This document shows, in pieces, positions 35,326-43,306 of a stretch of 64,000 bases of DNA (its first letter is position 1; each line of letters opens with the position of its first letter). The notes under the pieces were generated by a model. The model saw only the letters and a program-made list of their open reading frames with translations. It was not told the origin of the DNA and made no database searches. The position numbers and the translations under genes are program-made. The DNA comes from Bacillus mesophilus (lineage in GTDB: Bacteria; Bacillota; Bacilli; Bacillales; SA4): NCBI RefSeq assembly GCF_011008845.1, contig NZ_JAAIWM010000006.1, positions 112,832-176,831 of the forward strand. The letters are read 5' to 3'.

Positions 35326-35490
35326 ATGAATAAAAGAAGATTAAAGAAAGACAGACTTTCTTTTAAGGAGTTAATTGTAAAGAATAAAGAAGAGATTATG
35401 AAGTCCAAGGAAGAACTCGACAAAATTGATAAGAAAATTGATGAAAAAGTGATAAATATTATGTTGAAAGGGAGAGAGGAATGCGGTTAA
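35326..35490 (+). CDS. fbpB: FbpB-like small basic protein
   Basis: A 54-residue basic protein. RLSFKELIVKNKEEIMKSKE and the following KIDKKIDEK match the Fur-regulated basic protein B family (K.SF.ELV..NK.E.L.D...L..IE...). In B. subtilis FbpB works with the sRNA FsrA in iron sparing. Here it is the first gene behind a manganese riboswitch, so its control differs. AGAGG lies 7 bases before ATG 35326. It overlaps the next gene by 10 bp. Confidence 0.72.
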   Translation: MNKRRLKKDRLSFKELIVKNKEEIMKSKEELDKIDKKIDEKVINIMLKGREECG

Positions 35491-35870
35491 AAAAATATAT
35501 GTCTTTATTAGGAATTGGTTCTGCTAAGGTCGACTTAGTTCTTGAGAAAGGGGAAGCAAAGCTTGGAGAATGCATAAAGGGGTCAATTCACATTGATGGA
35601 GGTAACATTGAGCAACACCTCAAGAGGATTGAATGTGACCTTGTTAAAACAGACAATACGCATAGAGAAGAAGTGGTTGAAACGAAAACCATACTAACAA
35701 ATAAAGTGATCGATTCAGAAAATCACAAGGAAATCCCGTTTTCCTTTTATATTCCAGAAACTCTCATACCTTCTTCTGATTGCTTAACATATCGCTTTAA
35801 AACAAGACTGGTGTTTAATGAGGGATTGAAAAGTTTGGATCAGGATACTATTACCATCTTGGTAACGTAA
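35481..35870 (+). CDS. Spo0M-like arrestin-fold protein, half length
   Basis: A 129-residue protein matching the N-terminal half of Spo0M (starts MRLKKYMSLLGIGSAKVDLVL, then LEKGEAKLGECIKGSIHI and EIPFSFYIPE). Spo0M is normally about 250 residues, so the second arrestin lobe is missing. There is no trace of the other half downstream. It overlaps the FbpB-like gene and belongs to the riboswitch operon. Its role is not known. Confidence 0.82.
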   Translation: MRLKKYMSLLGIGSAKVDLVLEKGEAKLGECIKGSIHIDGGNIEQHLKRIECDLVKTDNTHREEVVETKTILTNKVIDSENHKEIPFSFYIPETLIPSSDCLTYRFKTRLVFNEGLKSLDQDTITILVT

Positions 35871-35945
35871 AATCTGCGCAATAATAAGAAGTATAACTAA
35901 ACAAATTCAAACGAACAGTAAGAGAGTATATAAGGAGGTCATTAA

Positions 35946-36719
35946 ATGGAATTATCAGTGTTGTTAGAGTATACATGGGTCCTTTTATTATTAATTGCCT
36001 TAGAGGGACTTCTGGCTGCAGATAATGCATTAGTGCTTGCTATAATGGTTAAACATCTTCCTGAGGAGGAGCGTAAGAGAGCATTATTCTATGGATTAGC
36101 AGGGGCATTTATTTTTAGATTTGCATCGCTATTTGCAATCTCCTTCCTTGTAAACGTATGGCAGGTTCAAGCAATTGGAGCTCTGTATTTATTATTTATT
36201 GCGATTAATCATATAACCCGGAAATTGGTTTTTAAAAATAAGTCAAAAGAAGAAGAAAAAGATAAGAAAAAGTCTGGTTTCTGGATGACTGTTTTAAAAG
36301 TAGAACTAGCTGATATCGCATTTGCAGTTGATTCAATTTTAGCAGCTGTTGCTTTAGCGGTAACTTTACCTAACACAAACCTTCCGCAAATAGGGGGACT
36401 TGATGGTGGTAAATTCTTAGTGATTTTTGCAGGTGGTTTAATTGGTTTAATTATCATGAGATTTGCAGCAAATTACTTCGTTCGCCTTTTGCATTCGCGT
36501 CCTGGATTGGAGATTGCTGCGTTCTTAATTGTAGGTTGGGTTGGTGTAAAGCTAGCAGTATATACGTTATCTCACCCGGACTTAGGATACCTACCATACA
36601 CGTTTGCAAAATCTCCAGAGTGGAAAATCACTTTCTATGTGGTTCTAATCCTAATTGCAGCAGGAGGTTGGTTCTTCTCTAAGGAAAAGAAACCAGAAGC
36701 TGACAAACAATCTGCTTAA
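35946..36719 (+). CDS. ykoY: TerC/YkoY-family manganese exporter-like protein
   Basis: A 257-residue protein with about eight helices. The TerC motifs EGLLAADNALVLA in helix 1 and KVELADIAFAVDSILA in the middle supply the paired acidic residues of the metal path. YkoY and MeeY in B. subtilis load exported enzymes with Mn2+. Its position behind a manganese riboswitch fits directly. TAAGGAGGT precedes the ATG. Confidence 0.93.
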   Translation: MELSVLLEYTWVLLLLIALEGLLAADNALVLAIMVKHLPEEERKRALFYGLAGAFIFRFASLFAISFLVNVWQVQAIGALYLLFIAINHITRKLVFKNKSKEEEKDKKKSGFWMTVLKVELADIAFAVDSILAAVALAVTLPNTNLPQIGGLDGGKFLVIFAGGLIGLIIMRFAANYFVRLLHSRPGLEIAAFLIVGWVGVKLAVYTLSHPDLGYLPYTFAKSPEWKITFYVVLILIAAGGWFFSKEKKPEADKQSA

Positions 36720-36812
36720 TTTGAAGAAAAAATTAAAAATAATGTATAAGAGGCATAGATGTTGGCAATAATGGGTATTGTAAGGTATTCCCCCTTATTA
36801 AATATATGTAGC

Positions 36813-36844
36813 GGTCCACCAGAATCTGGTGGGCCATTTTTTTT
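36813..36844 (+). terminator. Terminator of the riboswitch operon
   Basis: GGTCCACCAG pairs with CTGGTGGGCC around 3 nt, followed by a T run. Confidence 0.88.
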
Positions 36845-36947
36845 ATCACATAATATAATATACTTTTATAAATTCATGATAGATATTCTGGGGTCTTGTC
36901 TCATATGTATATAATACAAAACATGTGAGGACAAGGAGACTTTATAT

Positions 36948-38273
36948 ATGAATACGTTTTTAAAGGGATTAATTTTTCTTGTAGTGGCGGCTTTTATAGG
37001 AGAATGTGTTGAATTTTTTATAAATTTAGTCCTTGCTAGACAACTTGGTGAACATGGGATGGGTTTGTATATGACGATATTGCCCTCGATCTTCCTTGTG
37101 GTGATTTTGGCTAGCTTAGAACTGCCCATCTCTATCTCGAAATTTATCGCGGAGAAAAAAGAAAGTTACCATCAAAGCATGATGAAGCATGCCGCTAGAT
37201 TCGCAATTAAACTTATGTTTGCCTTTATAGCTATTGCATTCTTTATTGTGCCGAATGTTCCTATATTCGATCTTTATCATCCTATGGTGAAATGGTTATT
37301 CATTATCTTGATACCAATTGTTTCTTTCACTTCTCTGACTAGGGGATATTTTATGGGGAAACAGGATATGAGTAAAATAGCTCTATCCAATTTTATGAGA
37401 AAAGCGGTACAGCTCTTATTGTTAGTAGTAATTTATCAATTATTTTCTTTTGAGCTAAACACCTCCATACTGATTGCACTTGGTACCTTGATAGGAAGTG
37501 AGTTAGTAGTTTGTATTTATTTACTTCATGCTTTTTATATTAAGTGGCAGGTTGTAAAACAGGGGAAATACACAGTGTTAACTAAGAAAGAGGTCCATAA
37601 GAACCTTTTAGCAGTTTCACTACCAACAACGGGAATGAGACTCTTTCATGCCCTCACTCATGCTTATCAACCTTTTTTGATAAAGGCAGCTTTACTTCGA
37701 TCGGGTGTCTCAGAAGAAATGGCTACCGAACAATTCGGTCTAATGACTGGGGTTGCAATGAGCATTGGTTTCTTTCCAGCCTTTATAGCACATTCTTTAC
37801 TTATAGCACTAATTCCAACTGTATCGGAAGCGTATGAACGGAAAGAGTTTGCAAGGCTTCAAAAAATCTTACAGCAAGTTATATTAATAACTGCATTATA
37901 TGGGATTCCAGCAGTTGTATTATTCTACTTTTTCGCAGATCCGCTTACACATATATTCTTTCAATCATCATCTGCAACATTATATTTACAAATATTATGG
38001 CCATATTTCCTAATACACTTTTTTGTTATCCCAATGCAAGCATATTTAATAGGGTTAGGGCTTGTAAAGGATGCGTTCTTCCACTCAGTGTGGTCAACTG
38101 TCTTCCAATTTATTTTAATGTTTGTGCTCGGATCCACACACTTGCAAATGCAAGGAGTTATTATTGGGATGAATTTTGGAGCGGTATTAATCATGATGCT
38201 TCATTACCTAACAATTTGCCAAAAAATCGGAGTATCAATCTGGTTAAAAGATCCTATAAAAAGGTACTATTAG
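36948..38273 (+). CDS. ykvU: SpoVB/YkvU-like membrane flippase
   Basis: A 441-residue MATE/MOP-type membrane protein with about 13 helices. The N-terminus (FINLVLARQLGEHGMGLYM, ELPISISKFIAEK) and VSLPTTGMRLFHALTHAYQ follow B. subtilis YkvU. This family includes SpoVB, which acts in spore cortex formation, probably by moving a lipid-linked precursor. In B. subtilis ykvU is followed by stoA, a thioredoxin-like cortex protein; the same order is seen here, 75 bp apart. AAGGAG precedes the ATG. Confidence 0.88.
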   Translation: MNTFLKGLIFLVVAAFIGECVEFFINLVLARQLGEHGMGLYMTILPSIFLVVILASLELPISISKFIAEKKESYHQSMMKHAARFAIKLMFAFIAIAFFIVPNVPIFDLYHPMVKWLFIILIPIVSFTSLTRGYFMGKQDMSKIALSNFMRKAVQLLLLVVIYQLFSFELNTSILIALGTLIGSELVVCIYLLHAFYIKWQVVKQGKYTVLTKKEVHKNLLAVSLPTTGMRLFHALTHAYQPFLIKAALLRSGVSEEMATEQFGLMTGVAMSIGFFPAFIAHSLLIALIPTVSEAYERKEFARLQKILQQVILITALYGIPAVVLFYFFADPLTHIFFQSSSATLYLQILWPYFLIHFFVIPMQAYLIGLGLVKDAFFHSVWSTVFQFILMFVLGSTHLQMQGVIIGMNFGAVLIMMLHYLTICQKIGVSIWLKDPIKRYY

Positions 38274-38347
38274 AGATGAGGAAGTTTTTATATTAGGAAA
38301 AGTTACTTCTAAAAGTTATAATGGGAGCAAAAAGAGGGGGACATGAT

Positions 38348-38851
38348 TTGAAGAAGATCGCATTAATCATATTAAGTATCTTTCTATTAGTAGTAGCGGG
38401 CTGTGGCAATAAGGATATGGGTGAACCCATTACTGTTCAGAATCATAATGGTGAGGATGTTACTTTTCCAGCTGATGAACCTGTCGTATTTTTCTTTATG
38501 ACTACATACACCTGAACATTGTGTCAAAAGCAGCTAGTTCAGCTGCATGAAAACCTTGAGCAATTTCAAGATTTAGGTGTGAAGATGTACATTGTTAGTG
38601 CGGATCAACCCGCACAACAAAAAGAGTTAGTCTTGGCTTTACAAGAAAGATATGATGAGGTAGTTCCTTTCGTTGCAGACCCAGATTTAGTATTGATTGA
38701 TAAGATGGGAATGAAGAATGAAGATATTGCATACCGTGGCTATGCCATCCTAGACCAAGATGGAACTGTAGTGTTAGCGAAGCAGAATGATCATTGGGGA
38801 GAACAAATTGATCAAACCTTTGAGGACATTTCTAACGAATTGAAAAAATAA
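38348..38851 (+). CDS. Thioredoxin-fold lipoprotein with TGA in place of the first CxxC cysteine (probable selenoprotein)
   Basis: Read through one TGA (38513-38515, codon 56) this is a 167-residue AhpC/TSA-like lipoprotein: signal with lipobox VAGC (Cys19), strand VVFFFMTTYT, then the motif x-TLC whose first residue is the TGA and last is Cys59, then a complete thioredoxin-like fold (IVSADQ, VADPDLVLIDKMG, AYRGYAILDQDGTVV). Selenocysteine in a UxxC motif is chemically typical. A 6-bp hairpin lies 20 nt past the TGA. Both parts are in one frame with no other defect. AGAGGGGG 7 bases before TTG 38348 decided the start. By position it corresponds to stoA after ykvU. Cysteine-to-stop mutation is the alternative. 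Confidence 0.78.
38530..38546 (+). other. Candidate bacterial SECIS hairpin
   Basis: GCAGCT and AGCTGC form a perfect 6-bp stem around loop AGTTC. The loop begins 20 nt after the TGA and has G at its second position; both fit the bacterial SECIS model as I recall it (loop 16-37 nt from UGA, G in the first two loop bases). Confidence 0.65.
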
Positions 38852-38930
38852 GTTTTGACAAGAGCTAATAAGAGTGACTCTCTTTTTAGCTCTTTTTATA
38901 TTTAAAAAAACAACAGTGTTGTTATTTGCA

Positions 38931-39070
38931 CTGTTGATTGTAGTGGAAGGACGCGAGACTCCTGCGGGAGAGCGGGTCACGGGAGACCCCACAGGCGCGC
39001 TTTTCGCCGAGGAGGCTCACGGACTCGCCCGCGGAAAGCGAGTGTCCTGTAACGAAAATCAACAACAAGG
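38931..39070. repeat. GC-rich interspersed repeat, MITE-like (copy 1)
   Basis: A GC-rich block bounded by TGTTGATT and AATCAACA that can fold on itself (GTGGAAGGACGCGAG against its complement-like CGAGTGTCCTG). Most of it is repeated in inverse orientation at 63376-63610. Base composition is very unlike its surroundings. No protein coding seems likely. The 5' side has a truncated version of the outer inverted repeat of copy 2. Confidence 0.8.
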
Positions 39071-39187
39071 TATAACAGAACCTATTTCTTAATTAAGTTT
39101 AAAAACTTCAAGAAATTGTAAGAAATGCCCTTCCTGTTTTACCGTATAATATAAGAAAAAAGTCAATATATGAGAAGAGGTAAAATG

Positions 39188-39559
39188 ATGGATTTTTCTT
39201 ATGTAGCCTCAGAGGATAAAATACGTAAAGCTTATGAAGATGGAGAATTCAAAGAATTGCCTGGACTGGGTAAACCGTTAGTGTTAGAGGATTTATCAGC
39301 TGTTCCAGAGGAATTGAGAATGGCGTACAAAATGCTTAAGAATGGCGGATATAACCCTGATGAATACAAGCTTAAAAGCGAAATAAAAACGATTGAAGAT
39401 TTAATAAAAGTTAGCAAGGATGAGCACCAAATTGACATTTTTAAAAAACAGCTAAATGAAAAAACAATACGCCTAAATAGTATGATAAAGAAAAGGCAAA
39501 TTAATCACTCTGCCGCTTTTAAAGATTATGGCAATAAGATATATGATCGGTTTAAATAA
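39188..39559 (+). CDS. DUF1992 (DnaJ-homologue C28-type) protein
   Basis: A 123-residue helical protein. The DUF1992 core EDKIRKAYEDGEFKELPGLGKPL (AEEKI..A...G.F..L.G.GKPL) is clear, followed by YKMLKNGGYNPDEYKLKSEI. There is no J-domain. Its function is not known. AGAAGAGG lies 7 bases before the second ATG of an ATGATG. Confidence 0.88.
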   Translation: MDFSYVASEDKIRKAYEDGEFKELPGLGKPLVLEDLSAVPEELRMAYKMLKNGGYNPDEYKLKSEIKTIEDLIKVSKDEHQIDIFKKQLNEKTIRLNSMIKKRQINHSAAFKDYGNKIYDRFK

Positions 39560-39574
39560 ACAAAATAAATTAGT

Positions 39575-39606
39575 AGCCTTTACTTAATAAAGTGAGGCTT
39601 TTTTTA
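39575..39606 (+). terminator. Terminator of the DUF1992 gene
   Basis: AGCCTTTACTT pairs imperfectly with AAAGTGAGGCT, followed by seven T. Confidence 0.75.
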
Positions 39607-39657
39607 TTGACGAGTGTTCTTAAAACACAGGGGCTATACTTTATGGGAAACAAGATG

Positions 39658-39693
39658 AAAAAAGTCCTTCATAAAATGAAGAAGGACTTTTTT
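39658..39693. terminator. Terminator of the small membrane protein gene
   Basis: Perfect 13-bp stem AAAAAAGTCCTTC with a 10-nt loop; symmetrical A and T runs. It lies 36 bp beyond the stop of the minus-strand gene at 39730-39876. Confidence 0.85.
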
Positions 39694-39729
39694 GTCTTAG
39701 AATCTATATGGAAACATCCGGCTTAACGA

Positions 39730-39876
39730 TTACTTTTTATCAACATCCTCAGGTAACGGGTCAATTGTTTCAGCATCATCACTATTAATTCCGATATGGA
39801 CAGTATACAAAAAAACGCCAACTCCTAGTAAAAGCATAACAAACAAACCGATTAAAGTTAGCCATAATTGAACCAT
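39730..39876 (-). CDS. Small single-helix membrane protein
   Basis: A 48-residue protein: one membrane helix (about 5-27) and an acidic cytoplasmic or external tail (SDDAETIDPLPEDVDKK). AAGGGGGGAT precedes the ATG and a strong terminator follows. Divergent from the ArsR-type gene, so possibly under the same operator. Not recognised. Confidence 0.7.
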   Translation of the reverse strand: MVQLWLTLIGLFVMLLLGVGVFLYTVHIGINSDDAETIDPLPEDVDKK

Positions 39877-39976
39877 TTTTATCCCCCCTTACTGACGTAT
39901 ATGCAAGGAGGGCTTGGTACAAAACGAAAATTAACAAATGAAAGGAATTGACAACTAAAACCAATTTCATTATCAT

Positions 39977-40000
39977 CTAATTAGATATATATCTAATTAG
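39977..40000. promoter_or_regulatory. Perfect 24-bp palindrome, probable operator
   Basis: The 12-base half CTAATTAGATAT is repeated in inverse without a gap, 17 bp before the ArsR-type start codon. The position between divergent genes and the symmetry suit an autoregulatory ArsR operator. Confidence 0.6.
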
Positions 40001-40017
40001 TTTTAAGGTGGGTTTAT

Positions 40018-40620
40018 ATGCAGTTATCCCGATTAGTACAATTTCATAAAGTTTTAGCTGATCCAACAAGAATAAAAATGATTTTATTATTGAGCAACAA
40101 ACCTTTGAATGGTCAAGAACTTGCTGAGATGTTGAATATTTCAACACCGACAGTTACTCATCATGTCAATAAGCTAAGAGAAGTTGGACTTCTCCATCAA
40201 CGGCGTGACAAAAATACGATTTATTTTACTTTAGATGAAAAGACGTTAGAGCGTAGTAACGAAAGCATTATAAAATTAATACGACAAGCAAAGAGTGAGG
40301 AGGGTAAAGATATGTTAAGCGAGGAACAAACCCAGATGAGAGATCATGTTATTCAAAATTTCTTCACTAGTGATGGTAGATTAAAGCAGATTCCTTCTCA
40401 ATTAAAGAAAAAGGTAATTATATTAGAATATTTGATTGGAAAATTAGAGAAGGAAAAACAATATCAGGAAAGAGAAATAAATCAATTTATTAAGCAATTT
40501 CATGACGATTTTGCTACAATAAGAAGAGAGTTTATTATGCACCAGTTTATGTATCGTGAGAATTCAGTGTATGAACTAAATCCACGAGAATTATGGACGA
40601 AATGGGAAAAACTTTCATAA
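40018..40620 (+). CDS. ArsR-family regulator with DUF2087 domain
   Basis: A 200-residue regulator. Residues 5-85 are a winged helix of ArsR type (FHKVLADPTRIKMILLL, LNISTPTVTHHVNKLREVGL). No cysteine metal-site motif is present in the recognition helix. Residues 115-195 match DUF2087 (PSQLKKKVIILEYLIGKLE, REINQFIKQFHDDFATIRRE). The signal it senses is unknown. AAGGTGGG lies upstream of the ATG. Confidence 0.87.
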   Translation: MQLSRLVQFHKVLADPTRIKMILLLSNKPLNGQELAEMLNISTPTVTHHVNKLREVGLLHQRRDKNTIYFTLDEKTLERSNESIIKLIRQAKSEEGKDMLSEEQTQMRDHVIQNFFTSDGRLKQIPSQLKKKVIILEYLIGKLEKEKQYQEREINQFIKQFHDDFATIRREFIMHQFMYRENSVYELNPRELWTKWEKLS

Positions 40621-40627
40621 TAAATAA

Positions 40628-40658
40628 GGACTAGGACTATAGTGGACCTAGTTTTTTT
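40628..40658 (+). terminator. Terminator of the ArsR-type gene
   Basis: ACTAGG pairs with CCTAGT, partly extended by GAC/GTG, followed by seven T. Confidence 0.75.
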
Positions 40659-40728
40659 GTATCCATATGATCTATAGTAAAATGTTACTAGAAGAGTGGA
40701 AGACCTAGAGCAAAAAGGAGTTACTAAA

Positions 40729-41712
40729 GTGAGATTAATTAGCACTTCAGAATATGATCATAAAACCATGCAGTTAGCGAGACCTATTTATGATAAGCAG
40801 AAGCGGGTTCTTTTGGCTGCAGGACGTTCCATACATCCCAAATACCTAGAACGGATTGTCGCAATGGACATTCGCTATTTATTCGTAGAGGATTCGATAT
40901 CTGAGGGGATTACTTTAGAAGAGTTAATGGATATGCCTACGTGGATAGATGCTATTGAAATTGTTCAGAAGCAATTTGATTTAGCTACTTCTAATAAGTC
41001 GCTAGAAGTTAAGAGTTTAAAGCAGATTGTTTCCAAGCTTCTTGAAGAAGTTGAAAAGAGAAAGGCGATTGTCCTGATTCCTACAACATCTATTGCTGAG
41101 GACTTACGAAGAAATGCCCATGCTGTTAATGTAACATTATTAGCACTGCAAGTTTCTAAAAAGCTTAAAATAAATAAATTACAGCTGAGAGATCTAGCGA
41201 TTGGTGGATTATTGCATGATATAGGTAAAGCTTTGACTACTGACGATGAGCAGCATCCACAGCAAGGATTTAACTATTTGCGAAAGGAAAGAGAGGTAAG
41301 TCTTCTTTCAGCTCATGTTGCTTATCAACATCATGAACAAATTGATGGACAAGGCTTTCCTAGAGGGCTAACAGGAAAGGAATTTCATGAGTTTGCACAA
41401 ATTTGTGGAATTTGTAACCTATATGAAAATATGATTTCCAGAGAAAATATCCCTCCACATATGGCAATGGAATTAATTATGACGAAAAGTGGAAGTGGTT
41501 TTGAACCTGAGATCGTGCAAGCGTTCATTAACAGTATTCCGAGCTATACACCTGGTACAAAGGTGGTCCTAAATAATGGTGAAGTAGCAATTGTAACTAG
41601 AATCAAATCACTTATGCAGCGTCCTACTGTACGTTACTTGTCTACTAATGAAGAAGTATCTCTAGAACAAGACTATACGTTATTAATTACCGGTATGCTG
41701 GAAGAGAAGTAA
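40729..41712 (+). CDS. HD-GYP domain protein, probable c-di-GMP phosphodiesterase
   Basis: A 327-residue protein. The catalytic domain (about 135-270) has LLHDIGKAL, HVAYQHHEQIDGQGFPRGLTG and the second His/Asp positions of HD-GYP enzymes; the GYP element reads GFP. The N-terminal 100 residues are a small helical domain common in Bacillus HD-GYP proteins and the end is a short beta domain (GTKVVLNNGEVAIV). It would degrade c-di-GMP. AAGGAG lies 8 bases before GTG 40729. Confidence 0.87.
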   Translation: MRLISTSEYDHKTMQLARPIYDKQKRVLLAAGRSIHPKYLERIVAMDIRYLFVEDSISEGITLEELMDMPTWIDAIEIVQKQFDLATSNKSLEVKSLKQIVSKLLEEVEKRKAIVLIPTTSIAEDLRRNAHAVNVTLLALQVSKKLKINKLQLRDLAIGGLLHDIGKALTTDDEQHPQQGFNYLRKEREVSLLSAHVAYQHHEQIDGQGFPRGLTGKEFHEFAQICGICNLYENMISRENIPPHMAMELIMTKSGSGFEPEIVQAFINSIPSYTPGTKVVLNNGEVAIVTRIKSLMQRPTVRYLSTNEEVSLEQDYTLLITGMLEEK

Positions 41713-41715
41713 TAG

Positions 41716-41748
41716 AAAAAGGCCAATCATAGTTGATCGGCCTTTTTT
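41716..41748 (+). terminator. Terminator of the HD-GYP gene
   Basis: AAAAAGGCC pairs with GGCCTTTTTT; an inner ATCA/TTGAT stem extends it. Confidence 0.88.
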
Positions 41749-41859
41749 GTATGTAGGGTAATTAAGATAGTAAAATCCATATCAAATTTCCTAACGTGAC
41801 GTAATCTCCCCCAGCCCCTCGAGGTCAAATAGACAAACGAAGTACTTACACCTTTTGTT

Positions 41860-42081
41860 TTACTTTTTTATATTTCCAAGTTCTTCAACAATTGCTTGTA
41901 TCTCACTGATTGAAAAGGTTGGTTTGCTCTTAACAAGCATGTATATGTCCTTTAACTCTTCGTATGCTTCTTCATTGAAATGGGAGGACTTTAATACGCC
42001 CATATTTAAAACCTTAAGTTTTTGCATAATCTCATTTACCATAAATTCGATGTTCTCTTCTGTTTTCTGATTTAAATCCAC
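41860..42081 (-). CDS. yfkK: DUF1128 protein YfkK
   Basis: A 73-residue helical protein matching the DUF1128 family (MVNEIMQKLKVLNMGVLK, YEELKDIYMLVKSK, FSISEIQAIVEELG). AAGGAG is 9 bases before the GTG start. Beside yfkH, as in B. subtilis. Function unknown. Confidence 0.9.
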   Translation of the reverse strand: MDLNQKTEENIEFMVNEIMQKLKVLNMGVLKSSHFNEEAYEELKDIYMLVKSKPTFSISEIQAIVEELGNIKK

Positions 42082-42253
42082 ATCAATCAGCTCCTTGTTC
42101 GCTATGTACTAACTATATTGTATCACGAATGCATGATAAAAAATGTACTGTCTTGTTTGGAAAACGATATATATAAATAGAAGTTGTCTTACAAGAGTTT
42201 AATCCTTCGTCAAAAAGGTAAAATAAACAAAAAGAGCAGGAAGAGGAGATAAA

Positions 42254-43090
42254 ATGGTAAGCATTACCTCAATTCCAACCTTTCTAAAGGATTTATGGGG
42301 AAGGTTTCATCATGATGAAGTAGCAGGGCTTTCAGCTGAGCTAGCGTATTTCTTTCTATTATCACTATTTCCATTTATGATTTTTTTAATTACCTTAATT
42401 GGTTATTTACCGATTGACCAGGAAACGGTGATTAGCTTCTTGAGACAATACGCCCCAGGTGAGGCAATGAATTTAATCGAAAATAATATAAGTGGAATTA
42501 TTCAAAATCACAACAGCGGGCTATTATCGTTCGGGATTATAGCTACGATTTGGTCTGCCTCTAATGGATTGAACGCGGTTATTCGTGCGTTTAATCGAGC
42601 CTATGACGTAAAGGAGACTCGTTCTTTTATAGTAGCCAGGTTGATGTCAATTCTGTTAACGATTGCGATGATTATTGTTATTGTGATTGCATTGTTATTG
42701 CCTGTTTTTGGTAAACAAATCGGATTATTTATATTCTCTGCCATGGGTTTATCGGAGACGTTTTTAGTCATTTGGAATGCAGCAAGATGGATTATCAGCT
42801 TTTTTGTGTTGTTTCTAGTCTTTAGCTGTCTGTACTACTTTGCCCCTAACAAGCACTTGCATTGGAAGGAAGTATTTTCAGGAGCATTTATCGCAACTCT
42901 AGGTTGGATCATTGTTTCATCTGCTTTCTCTTACTATGTAGGAAGCTTTGGGAATTATTCGGCTACATACGGAAGCCTAGGTGGGATTATCGTTTTAATG
43001 ATTTGGTTTTATTTGACTGGAATGATTATTTTAATAGGTGGAGAAATCAATGCCATCATAAATTCTAAGCGGGAAAAAAAGCTTACATGA
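42254..43090 (+). CDS. yfkH: YihY/BrkB-family membrane protein YfkH
   Basis: A 278-residue protein with six helices of the YihY family, formerly annotated as ribonuclease BN. Landmarks are ELAYFFLLSLFPFMIFLI, WSASNGLNAVIRAFNRAYDV and the end GGIIVLMIWFYLTGMIILIGGEINA. The role in the cell is not established. GCAGGAAGAGGAG precedes the ATG. Confidence 0.9.
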   Translation: MVSITSIPTFLKDLWGRFHHDEVAGLSAELAYFFLLSLFPFMIFLITLIGYLPIDQETVISFLRQYAPGEAMNLIENNISGIIQNHNSGLLSFGIIATIWSASNGLNAVIRAFNRAYDVKETRSFIVARLMSILLTIAMIIVIVIALLLPVFGKQIGLFIFSAMGLSETFLVIWNAARWIISFFVLFLVFSCLYYFAPNKHLHWKEVFSGAFIATLGWIIVSSAFSYYVGSFGNYSATYGSLGGIIVLMIWFYLTGMIILIGGEINAIINSKREKKLT

Positions 43091-43172
43091 TATTACCTCC
43101 TCTATTATTGGTGTAATCGGAGATGATAGTAAGGAAGGTCGTAACCTTCATAACGTTACGAGGGGGATTATG

Positions 43173-43271
43173 ATGAGTAAAAAGAAAAAGCGTAAAAATG
43201 ACCACCATAAGGGAAATAGTCCTAAACATAAAACAAGTAGTAGTGCAAACGGGCATAACAATTACCATTGA
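43173..43271 (+). CDS. Very small basic protein
   Basis: A 32-residue Lys/His/Asn-rich peptide (MSKKKKRKNDHHKGNS). AGGGGG lies 6 bases before the second ATG of an ATGATG, and a terminator follows 2 bases after the stop. Both signals support expression; no family recognised. Confidence 0.5.
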   Translation: MSKKKKRKNDHHKGNSPKHKTSSSANGHNNYH

Positions 43272-43273
43272 TA

Positions 43274-43306
43274 AAAAGGGAACCAGTTTTACGCTGGTTC
43301 CCTTTT
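43274..43306. terminator. Bidirectional terminator
   Basis: Perfect 13-bp stem AAAAGGGAACCAG with a 7-nt loop between two converging small genes. Confidence 0.9.

Noticed and set aside
38519-38851. A separate short gene for the C-terminal part of the thioredoxin-like protein
   Set aside because: It has no start codon with ribosome binding site and would lack the first strand and the CxxC motif.
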